Assembly: GCA_963665075.1 (NCBI GenBank)
Contig: OY762063.1
Coordinates: forward strand, 744,001-808,000
DNA: 64,000 bases
Direction of reading: 5' to 3'
Source: JAPULR01 sp963665075
GTDB lineage: Bacteria; Chloroflexota; Dehalococcoidia; Lucifugimonadales; GCA-2712585
Under the pieces are notes generated by a model. That model was not told the origin of the DNA. It worked only from the letters and a program-made list of their open reading frames with translations, and ran no database searches. Shown here one piece after another: positions 50,014 through 58,500 of this stretch (positions within the stretch are counted from its first letter, which is position 1; each line of letters starts with the position of its first letter). A program made the position numbers and the translations under genes.

Positions 50014-51474
50014 ATGCTCATCAAACGCAAGCCCGACACCTTCGAAAAGCTCCACATCCTCGGCGGCATGGCCACCGACGACATCCTCTCCGACTCCCAC
50101 GCCCGCCAGCGCGGCGCCTACCGCGGCCCCTACTCCTCCCGCAAGAAAAACCCCATCCCAGGCGTCTACCGCGCCTCCATGCCCAACGGCAAGCACATCA
50201 ACCTCTTCCGCGTCATGTTCACCGACTTCTGCAAGATGGACTGCCACTTCTGCCCCAACAGCCACTGGGTCCCCCGCAAGCGCCACGCCTTCAAAATCGA
50301 CGAGTTGGCGAAGGCCTTCATGGAACTCCACCAGCGCCACGCCGTCGACGGCCTATTCCTCAGTTCCGGCGTCGCCGGCACCGGCTCCAAGACCACCGAA
50401 CGCCTCGTCCGCGTCGTCGAAATCATCCGCAAGAAGTACGACTTCAAAGGCTACGTCCACCTCAAAGTCATGCCCGGAACCGACTACCAGTACGTCGAAG
50501 CCGCCCACCAACTCGGCGCCCGCCTCTCCATCAACATGGAAACCCCCACCACCAACCACATGCGGAAGCTCAGCAAGATGAAGGACCTCCAACGCGACAT
50601 CCTCTCCCCTATGGAATGGATCGACGACCTCACCCGCCGCTCCACCAACGGCGCCGTCGGCCAGGCCACCCAACTCGTCGTCGGAGCCGCCGACGAGTCC
50701 GACGTGGACATCCTAGACCGCGTCGACCAACTCTACGACGAATGGAACCTCAAGCGCGTCTACTACGCCCCCTTCCATCCCGTCCGCTACACCCCCCTGG
50801 AGGAACACCCCGCCACGCCGCCCATGCGCAGCCACCGCCTCTACCAGATGGACTGGCTCCGCCGCATCTACCGCTTCCCCAAGGACGAAATCATGCCCGC
50901 CTTCGACGATGGCGGCTTCCTCCCCCTCGAATTCGACCCGAAGACCACCATCGCCCTCGAAAATCTCGACGCCTTCCCCGTCGACGTCAACGCCGCCGAC
51001 CGCGACCGCCTCCTACGAGTCCCCGGCATCGGCCCCACCTCCGCCGGACGCATACTCCAGAACCGACGCCGACACACCATCGACGCCTGGCGAGACCTGC
51101 AAGCGATGGGCGTCGTCAAATCCTGGGCCTGGCCCTTCCTCGCCTTCCCCGGACACCGCCCGCCCCGCGCCCGCCAAACCCGCCTCGACTTCTCCGAAAC
51201 CCGCGACAGAATCAGGGAATCCGCCCTCACATCCGCAGCGTCGCCCCTCTCACCCGTCCTGAGAGAGGGTTGGGGTGAGCGTACTCCTCCTCAGTCCCTC
51301 CCCCATTCCCCCGAAATCGGCAACCCAACCCCCGCCCTCCCCCCACTCCACCTCCGTCATTCCCGCGCAGGCGGGAATCCATCTCCCGACCTTAAGATGG
51401 CATCCGCCCCCTGCGGCCTCCCCCGCTCCTGCTCCGGCTGCTCCCTGCGCGGATCCCCCGGCCACCCAAACTAA
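50014..51474 (+). CDS. Radical SAM protein of the putative DNA modification/repair type (UDG-linked)
   Basis: 486 residues. The [4Fe-4S] motif is C73-x3-C77-x2-C80 (CKMDCHFC). The N-terminal block KLHILGGMATDDILSDSH and the HhH motif near 322-352 (VNAADRDRLLRVPGIGPTSAGRI) match the radical SAM family usually encoded beside a uracil-DNA-glycosylase-like protein; no such partner is seen here. RARQTRLDF at 385-393 looks like the normal family end. The remaining ~90 residues include translated repeats (a C-variant and an A hairpin, the latter read as RHSRAGGNP) and a small Cys cluster (Cys467, 473, 476). The ATG at 50014 follows CAGGAG and a promoter. Confidence 0.87.
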   Translation: MLIKRKPDTFEKLHILGGMATDDILSDSHARQRGAYRGPYSSRKKNPIPGVYRASMPNGKHINLFRVMFTDFCKMDCHFCPNSHWVPRKRHAFKIDELAKAFMELHQRHAVDGLFLSSGVAGTGSKTTERLVRVVEIIRKKYDFKGYVHLKVMPGTDYQYVEAAHQLGARLSINMETPTTNHMRKLSKMKDLQRDILSPMEWIDDLTRRSTNGAVGQATQLVVGAADESDVDILDRVDQLYDEWNLKRVYYAPFHPVRYTPLEEHPATPPMRSHRLYQMDWLRRIYRFPKDEIMPAFDDGGFLPLEFDPKTTIALENLDAFPVDVNAADRDRLLRVPGIGPTSAGRILQNRRRHTIDAWRDLQAMGVVKSWAWPFLAFPGHRPPRARQTRLDFSETRDRIRESALTSAASPLSPVLREGWGERTPPQSLPHSPEIGNPTPALPPLHLRHSRAGGNPSPDLKMASAPCGLPRSCSGCSLRGSPGHPN

Positions 51475-51491
51475 TGCCTGCGTCTAGCATC

Positions 51492-51520
51492 TTGCTTTCA
51501 TGCACACTTCATGCTATCCT
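51492..51520 (+). promoter_or_regulatory. Promoter and direct repeat of the third toxin-antitoxin module
   Basis: TTGCTT (51492-51497), 17-base spacer, TATCCT (51515-51520), ending 6 bases before the ATG, so the transcript is probably leaderless. TTCATGC occurs twice, 11 bases apart (51497 and 51508), a candidate operator on one face of the helix. Confidence 0.5.
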
Positions 51521-51526
51521 ATCTAC

Positions 51527-51775
51527 ATGGCTAATCTACAAGTAAGAAACGTGCCCGAAGACCTCCACCGGCGTCTACGCGAGCACGCCCGCGAAAACAA
51601 CTGCACCATGAGCTCGACGGTGCTCACCGCCATCGAACGGGAGTTGGAACGCTGGGAGTGGAAGAAGCGCTGGGCCAAGCTACCCAAAACAGATCTGGGC
51701 ATTCCGGCAGCGGAACTCCTTGCCGAGGAGCGCGCTTCCGCTCTAGAGAGATTGGATGAGTCGCTACGTAGTTGA
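51527..51775 (+). CDS. FitA-like ribbon-helix-helix antitoxin
   Basis: 82 residues. MANLQVRNVPEDLHRRLREH followed by ARENNCTMSSTVLTAIEREL is the FitA/Arc-type ribbon-helix-helix, and the remaining 40 residues are the toxin-binding segment (LGIPAAELLAEERASALERL). I chose the ATG at 51527 because the family starts M-x-x-L-Q-V-R-N-V; an earlier in-frame ATG at 51500 falls inside the predicted promoter. It overlaps the toxin gene by 20 bases. Confidence 0.88.
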   Translation: MANLQVRNVPEDLHRRLREHARENNCTMSSTVLTAIERELERWEWKKRWAKLPKTDLGIPAAELLAEERASALERLDESLRS

Positions 51776-52208
51776 TGCGTCCGTCGCAGTGGAATATCTA
51801 CTCAAGACGCCCGTTGGTTTGGACGTAGCCGACATTATTGATAATGCATCGCTGGTAGCCCCGGAATTGATGGATGCGGAGGTGCTCTCAACCCTGCGGA
51901 GAGCCGTGTTGCGGCGTCGCCTTACGGAGGCCAGGGCCCGAATAGTAATCGCCAACCTTTCCCACTGGTCGGTTAACCGCATCTCCCACCAGGAACTCGC
52001 CTCCGTAGCGTGGCGCTACTATCATAACGTAACCGCCTACGATGCCTTCTACGTCGCCATCGCCCACTTACAAGGAATCCCCCTCTTGACCGCCGACGGC
52101 CACCTGGCCAGAGCGCCAGGGCTGGATGTGGTTGTCCAGCACGTCATCATCCCTCCCCCCGATAGCCCTGAGCTTGTCCAAGGGTCAAACGGCCCATCCC
52201 TCCCGTAG
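51756..52208 (+). CDS. PIN-domain toxin, VapC/FitB-like
   Basis: 150 residues. PIN acidic residues: Asp in YVVDASVAVEYLL (residue 7), Glu in LMDAEVLSTLRRAV, Asp in VTAYDAFYVAIAH and Asp in LLTADGHLA. The last ~15 residues (PDSPELVQGSNGPSLP) are read from a family B repeat, so the natural stop was lost or the repeat inserted at the end. Coupled to the antitoxin by a 20-base overlap. Confidence 0.9.
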   Translation: MSRYVVDASVAVEYLLKTPVGLDVADIIDNASLVAPELMDAEVLSTLRRAVLRRRLTEARARIVIANLSHWSVNRISHQELASVAWRYYHNVTAYDAFYVAIAHLQGIPLLTADGHLARAPGLDVVVQHVIIPPPDSPELVQGSNGPSLP

Positions 52209-52284
52209 GAGCGGTTCGCGAACCGCCCATCCCTTCTTGCTCCCGCGGAAGCGGGAGCCCATCTTGTCCCTTCTTCCTTGAGGA
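52209..52284. repeat. Family D and A repeats
   Basis: A D-like palindrome built on GCGGTTCGCGAACCGC (52210-52225) and a CTCCC-type A hairpin (about 52237-52261). Confidence 0.65.
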
Positions 52285-52748
52285 GACATTTGCATAACCG
52301 TCATTCCCGTAAAACGGGAATCCATCCCCTCTTACCCCTTCCCCCTTGACGGAGACCCTTGCATAACCGTCATTCCCGTAAAACGGGAATCCATCCCCTC
52401 TTACCCCTTCCCCCTTGACGGAGACCTTTGCATAACCGTCATTCCCGTGAAAACGGGAATCCATCCCCTCTTACCCCTTCCCCCTTGACGGAGACCCTTG
52501 CATAACCGTCATTCCCGTAAAACGGGAATCCATCCCCTCTTACCCCTTCCCCCTTGACGGAGACCTTTGCATAACCGTCATTCCCGTGAAAACGGGAATC
52601 CATCCCCTCTTACCCCTTCCCCCTTGACGGAGACCCTTGCATAACCGTCATTCCCGTGAAAACGGGAATCCATCCCCTCTTACCCCTTCCCCCTTGACGG
52701 AGACCTTTGCATAACCGTCATTCCCGTGAAAACGGGAATCCAGGGGTG
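52285..52748. repeat. Seven-copy 69/70-bp tandem array
   Basis: The marker GCATAACCGTCATTCCCGT begins at 52292, 52361, 52430, 52500, 52569, 52639 and 52709. Each unit holds a MITE left end, a family A hairpin and the left half of a C hairpin. Period 69 goes with GTAAAAC loops and 70 with GTGAAAAC. The flanking GACCCTTGC and GACCTTTGC versions alternate strictly. Confidence 0.9.
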
Positions 52749-52853
52749 GGGCTGTTTAGGTATAAATGCGTTGCTACTTGGACAGAATGTTCGGGTGAAT
52801 AGGTAGTTATGCAAAGGTCTCCTTGACGGGGGAAGGTTGGGATGGGGGCGATT
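52749..52853. mobile_element. MITE right end joined to a C hairpin
   Basis: About 55 lower-GC bases followed by GTTATGCAAAGGTCT, then CCTTGACGG and the right half of a family C hairpin. Together with the left end in the preceding array, CCTTGACGG is repeated on both sides of the element, as expected of a 9-bp target duplication. Confidence 0.55.
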
Positions 52854-52919
52854 CCCCTTGTTCCCGCGAAAGCGGGAGGTGAGGGTGTTTCGGGTGAGGC
52901 CGCCCCCCACCAATACGCG

Positions 52920-55304
52920 CTACTCGGAAGCGTCCCCCTCCTCCTCCTCCTCCCCCTTCGCCATCCGATACCCCACCCTCGGCTCCGAAAAGAAATACGT
53001 CGGATTGCTCGCGCTCTCCCCCAGCTTCCGACGCAGCCGACGCATCAGCGTCCGCAGCCCCCGAATGTCCCCCGGCTTCCCCGAATCCCACAGCCTCCGC
53101 AACAGCTGCCCGTGCGTCAGCACCCGCCCCGCGTTCACCGACAACACCCGCAGCAAGTCATACTCCTTCCTGGTCATATGCACCCGACTCCCCCTCAAGG
53201 AAACCTGCCGTTCCGTATAGTCAATCCTCAAATCCCCCAGCGCGTACGGCTTCAACGCCTCGTTCCCGAAGGAACCCTCCCGCCTCAACAGCGCCGCCCT
53301 CACCCTCGCCGCCAGCTCCGTCGGCGTGAACGGCTTCACTATATAATCCGTCGCCCCCGCCTGGAACGCCCGCTCTATCATCTGCTCGTGCCCGTATGCC
53401 GACAGGAACACCACGGGCGCCGACGCCACCGACAGCACGTCCTGCATCAGCGCGATGCCGTCCGAACCCGGCAGTATCATGTCCAGCAAGTACAGACTCG
53501 GACGGTTCTCCCTCGCCAGACTCACCGCCTCCTCCGGGTCTCCCGTCACCATCGGATAGTAACCCGCCTCCAGAAGGCAGTTGCGAATCTGCATCAGCAT
53601 CTGCGGATCGTCGTCAACCACCAGAATCCGCTCCTCCTTCGACTCCTGCCGCAGACCCGACGGAGCCGAATGCTCCCCCTCGCTCCCGGCCTCTTCCACC
53701 ACCGGAATCGTGAAGCTGAACCGCGCCCCCAGCCTCGTCCCTTCGCTCTGCGCCCAGATGCGCCCCCCGTGCGCCTCCACAATCCCCTTGCAGATAGCCA
53801 GCCCCATCCCCGCGCCGCCTCCTCCCTCCTCTCCCGCGCCCGCCGAGAAATTCCGGAACAGCCCCGAAAGCTCCTCCGCCGGTATCCCCCGGCCCTCGTC
53901 CGTCACCGACACCGCCACGTTTGCCCCGTCCCGCATCGCGCTCACCCTGATTGTCGACGACTTCGGCGAGTGCCGCGCCGCGTTAGCCAAGAGGTTCCCG
54001 ATGACCTGCGCGATCCGCCGCCGGTCAGCCATCACCAGCGGCAGATCCTGCGGCAGTTCGATGTCCAGATTCCCCCTCCCACCTCCGCTCAAGAACGTGT
54101 TCCGCGCCCGGTCCACCAGCACGCCCACCTCCGCCGGTTCCGGTTTGACCGAAAGCGTCCCCGTCTCTATCCGCGCCACGTCCAGCAAGTCGTCTATCAG
54201 ATCCCGCATATTGTCGCCCTGATTCACGATGATGCGGAGAAACTGACGCAGCTCCGCCGGGTCCATATCCTCCGAGGACGCCTGCATCGTCGTAGCCGAC
54301 CCGATGATAGACGTCAGCGGCGTCCTCAACTCGTGACTCACCATCCCCAGAAACTCCGCCCGCAGCCGCTCCAACTCCTTCACCGGCGCCATGTCCTGCA
54401 GCGTGACCATGAACGATTGCGCCTCCCCGCCGTCCCCGCGAATCGGCGTCCCGTTCAGCAGCGCCGTCACGCTCCTCCCGTCCGGCACCCTCACCTCTAT
54501 CTCCTCCGCCCTCACCGTCTCCCCCTCCGTCAACAATTCCGCCAACGGCCACTCCTTCAGCGACACCTCACGCCCGTCCGCCCGCCGGCACGTCAACGCT
54601 TCCAGAAGCTCCTCCGGCGTCTGCCCCTCGTCGCTCAGATACTCCACTATCCTCATCATCTCCCGGTTCAGCGACGTCGGCGCCCCCGTCGCGGTGTCGA
54701 ACACCGCCACCCCCACCGGCGAAGTCTCCACCAGCGTCTCCAGATAGCTCCTCGCCAGCTGCTCGTCCCGATACCTCCGCGCGTTCGCGATGACCAGCGC
54801 CGCCTGCGACGCGAACATCGCCAGCGTCTCCTCGTCCTCCCGGCTGAACTCCTCCCCGGACTCCCTCTTCGCCACGTGAATGCTCCCCACCTCGTCCCCC
54901 CGATGCCGGATGGGCGCCGACAGGAAGGAACTCATCGGCAAAGGCGGCAGGAACTCCGGCAGCCCCCTCTCCCTCGTGTGACTCGCGAAGTCCGCCACCC
55001 GCATCGGCCCCGAAAACCCCCTCAGATACTCGAAAAGCTCCATCCCCCCCGGCATCGCCCACAACCTCTCCGCCTCCTCCTCCGTCATCCCCGATGCCAG
55101 AACCTCCTCCAGCCCTCCCTCATCGTCCAGCGTCGTCATCACCCCGTAAACCGCCCCCGTCAGCGAACGGGCGCTGTCCAGTACCCTCTGCAACACCGCG
55201 TCCGGGTCCAGACTGTCGTTTATCCGAAGACTCGCCTCGCTCAACCGCGTCAGCCTCACCCTCAGCGCCGTAATCCGCCTGTCCCGTTCCTCCAACTCCA
55301 TCAT
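52920..55304 (-). CDS. GAF-PAS-histidine kinase-receiver-winged helix fusion
   Basis: 794 residues. Order: GAF (about 20-180), PAS-like (about 185-310), HisKA with FLGMVSHELRTPLT (His324), HATPase with NLLANAARHS (N box), DEGRGIP (G1) and GMGLAICKGIVEAHGG (G2), receiver domain (acidic pocket Asp564-566, phosphoacceptor Asp608 in LYLLDMILPG, Ser635, Lys657), then an OmpR/PhoB-type winged helix (about 685-782, MTRKEYDLLRVLSVNAGRVLTH). There is no membrane segment, so it senses an internal signal and should phosphorylate its own response regulator. GGAG precedes the ATG. It is divergent from the giant GLUG protein gene, the best candidate target. Confidence 0.93.
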   Translation of the reverse strand: MMELEERDRRITALRVRLTRLSEASLRINDSLDPDAVLQRVLDSARSLTGAVYGVMTTLDDEGGLEEVLASGMTEEEAERLWAMPGGMELFEYLRGFSGPMRVADFASHTRERGLPEFLPPLPMSSFLSAPIRHRGDEVGSIHVAKRESGEEFSREDEETLAMFASQAALVIANARRYRDEQLARSYLETLVETSPVGVAVFDTATGAPTSLNREMMRIVEYLSDEGQTPEELLEALTCRRADGREVSLKEWPLAELLTEGETVRAEEIEVRVPDGRSVTALLNGTPIRGDGGEAQSFMVTLQDMAPVKELERLRAEFLGMVSHELRTPLTSIIGSATTMQASSEDMDPAELRQFLRIIVNQGDNMRDLIDDLLDVARIETGTLSVKPEPAEVGVLVDRARNTFLSGGGRGNLDIELPQDLPLVMADRRRIAQVIGNLLANAARHSPKSSTIRVSAMRDGANVAVSVTDEGRGIPAEELSGLFRNFSAGAGEEGGGGAGMGLAICKGIVEAHGGRIWAQSEGTRLGARFSFTIPVVEEAGSEGEHSAPSGLRQESKEERILVVDDDPQMLMQIRNCLLEAGYYPMVTGDPEEAVSLARENRPSLYLLDMILPGSDGIALMQDVLSVASAPVVFLSAYGHEQMIERAFQAGATDYIVKPFTPTELAARVRAALLRREGSFGNEALKPYALGDLRIDYTERQVSLRGSRVHMTRKEYDLLRVLSVNAGRVLTHGQLLRRLWDSGKPGDIRGLRTLMRRLRRKLGESASNPTYFFSEPRVGYRMAKGEEEEEGDASE

Positions 55305-55551
55305 CGTCTCAACTCCATTTAGCCTTGTTTGCCTTAAACATCACCGAATCATAATAGATTTTCCATCGAAAGTCACCCCTATATCACCCGATTTCCTGTA
55401 ACTTGGGTCTTTGACTCCCGCTGTGACGGGCATATCTCAGGCTGCCAACTATAGGTCCCTTCGGAGGAAGAAGGCGAGCAGCGAGCCTTGTCCCGCCCGT
55501 GCCGACGAAACCCCGTCGCGCAGGCCGGACGCCGCTCCACAGGATGGCGAT
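55305..55551. promoter_or_regulatory. Divergent regulatory region and leader of the giant GLUG gene
   Basis: An AT-rich pocket (55321-55378, including CATAATAGATTTTCC) lies between the two divergent starts. Downstream is a structured-looking stretch with CCCG/CGGG (55417-55430), AAGGC/GCCTT (55470-55488) and CGACG/CGTCG (55503-55519) hairpins. No known riboswitch signature was recognised. Confidence 0.4.
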
Positions 55552-58500
55552 TTGATAGGACGCTTGAACGCAATCAGGGTGGTCGGAATTGCAGCCGCAT
55601 TGGCTGCCTTGGCTTTCGCTGCGTCTTCCTATCCCGCCTCCACCGCCGATTCCTCCACCCTCCCCGCCGCTCCCGCCGGCCTCGCCGCCTCCGCCGCCGA
55701 CCAGTCCATTACCCTCTCCTGGGACGACCCCTCCGACGATTCCATAACCCGCTACGAATACCGCGCCCGCGCCAACCTTGCCGACTTCTCCTGGACGGAC
55801 TGGACGACCGTCTCCGGCAGCGACGCCTCCACCACCGACCTCGCCCTGAACGGCCTCGCCAACGGCATCGAATACCGCCTCATGGTCCGCGCCGTGAACG
55901 CCAACGGCCCCGGCCCTTCCGCCCCCGCCGCCGACCCCGGCTACCTCGCCGCCACTCCCCGGCCGCCGTCCCCCGCGTCCGTCGGCGTCACCCCCAACGA
56001 AGCCTCCGCCGCATCCACCGACGTTCCCGCCGCCCCCACCGGCCTGACCGCCACCGCCGGCGACGCAACCATCACCCTCTCCTGGAACGACCCCTCCGAC
56101 TCCACCATCACAAGCTACGAGTACAACGTCAACCACAACGACACCTCCACCGGCAACCTCTCCGGCTGGAGCGAGTGGATGACCATCCCCGGCAGCGATT
56201 CCTCCACCACCTCCTACGCCATCACCGGCCTCGCCAACGGACGCGAATACCGCTACCACCTCCGCGCCGTCAACGCCGGCGGCCCCGGCGTAGGCGCCCC
56301 CAACGCCGAGCCCTGGTTCGTCGTCGCGTTCCCCCAGGCCCCGAAGCAGAAACCCGACCCCACGCCCGAACCCACTCCCCCTCCCACGCCCACGCCCACG
56401 CCCACCCCTGAACCGCGGCCCACCCCCGCCGCGCCCGCCGGCCTCGCCGCAACCGCCGGCAACCAAGGCGTCCTGCTCTCCTGGGACGCCCCCTCCGACG
56501 CCACCATCTCCCGCTACGAATACCAGCAGTCCGAAGGGAAGGATTGGGGCGAGTGGCAATCCATACCCTCCGTCGGCGCGCCCCCCACCTCCCACGCCGT
56601 CACCGGCCTGACCAACGGCACGGAATACCGCTTCCGCCTCCGCGCCGTCAACGATAACGGCCCCGGCGACCCCGCGCCCACCGGCGACCCCGGCTACGTT
56701 TCCGCCACTCCCAAGCCCGAACCCGCCACGCCTCCCCCGCCCGTTCCCGCCGCTCCCGCCAACCTCGCCGCCACCGCCGGCGACTCCTCCATAACCCTCT
56801 CCTGGGACGACCCCTCCGACTCCACCATCACCCACTACGAATACAACGTCAACCACAACCACACCTCCACCGGCAACCTCTCCGGCTGGAACGACTGGCA
56901 GGCCGTCCCCGGCAGCGATTCCTCCACCACCTCCTACGCCATCGCCGGCCTGACCAACGGGCGCGAATACCGCTACCACCTCCGCGCCGTCAACGCCGGC
57001 GGCCCCGGCGAAGCCGCCCCCAACGCCGCCCCCTGGTTCGTCGTCGCCACGCCCGGCGAGGTTCAGGCCGCCGCCGCCGCCGTCCCCGCCGCTCCCGCCG
57101 GCCTCAAAGCCCTCGGCGGCGACGGAAGCGTCGCCCTCTCCTGGAACAACCCCGACGACGATTCCATCACTAGCTACGAGTACCGGCAGTGGACCCAGGC
57201 CGCCGGCTGGGGCGATTGGACGTCCATCCCCAACAGCGACGCCTCCACCACCTCCTATAATATAGAAGGACTGGACAACGGCATCGAATACCGCTTCCGC
57301 CTCCGCGCCGTCAACGATTCCGGCGAGAGCGATTCCGCCCCCTCCGGCGACCCCGACTACGTCTGGACCGTCACCGGCCTGGCCATAGCCGCGGGCCACA
57401 CCGACTACGACACCGACGGCGACAACCTCATCGAAGTAAGCACCCTCGCCCAGCTCAACGCCATCCGCTACGACCTGGACGGCAACGGCACGCCGTCATC
57501 CGGCAACGAAACCAACTACTCCACCGCCTTCCCCCACGCCGCCACCGGCATGGGCTGCGCCGCCGCCTGCACCGGCTACGAGCTTTCCAACAGCCTCGAC
57601 TTCGACGAGGACGGCGACGGCCTCCGCGACGACACCTACAACACCGGCTCCGGCTGGACCCCCATCGGCAACGCCGTTAGCTCCTCGGCCTACAACGCCA
57701 CCTTCCAGGGCAACGGCTACGACATCAACAATCTGTACGTCAATATCAGCGGCTCAGTGTCAAACCAGGTCCACTATGCCGGCCTCTTCGCCAAGCTCGG
57801 CGGCAGCGCCGTCGTCGACAACTTCACTATGGAAAACGCCCACGTGTCCGTCAGTATTTCGGGCAACCTTGCGCTTCAAACCTACGCGGGCGCCGTAGCG
57901 GGTGACCTCGCCACCGGCGGCACGGTCAGCCGCGTCCTGGTTACTGGGTATGTCCACTCTCACTTCAATTACCACCCCAACGATGATATCCACTCCTACG
58001 CCGGAGGGTTGATAGCCTATAACCAGGGAACCATCGAGCGCAGCTTCTCCAGTGCCAGGGTTTCGGCGTCCCATGCTTCCATTTCACCTGGAAGAAGGCC
58101 CCAGTCCCGGGCCGGCGGCATCGCCGGAGAACACGCCGGCGGCTCCATCTTCGCCTCCTACTCCACGGGGAACGTTCGGACATATACCCATAGAGACGGC
58201 TGGGCCGGGGGCATCGCAGGCCGCATGACCGGCGGCGACATCAAGGCATCCTACTCCTTCGCCAAGGTCGAGACCGGGAAAACCGGCGGCAGCACCGCCA
58301 GCACCTACCTGAGCGGCGGCATCGTCGGCGACCACACCGGCGGGACCATAGAAGCCGTCTACGCCGCGGGCGAACTCGTCGGCCCTACGAAAGGCGGCGT
58401 GGTCGCAAGAAAGTCCGGCGGAACCATTACCAACTCCTACTGGGACTCCGACGTCACCGGCATAACCTCCGGCTCCAACGGCACGCCCAAGACCACCACC

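Noticed and set aside
52285..52748. CRISPR-like appearance of the 69/70-bp array
   Set aside because: The whole unit is repeated, including the part that would be spacer; there are no unique spacers and no cas genes.
52842..55322. 826-codon + strand frame opposite the kinase fusion
   Set aside because: Arg/Pro/His-rich shadow; the minus strand encodes an unmistakable kinase-receiver-winged helix protein.
55402..55551. c-di-GMP or cobalamin riboswitch before the giant gene
   Set aside because: I compared from memory with the GEMM, cobalamin, guanidine and other consensus cores; none matched.
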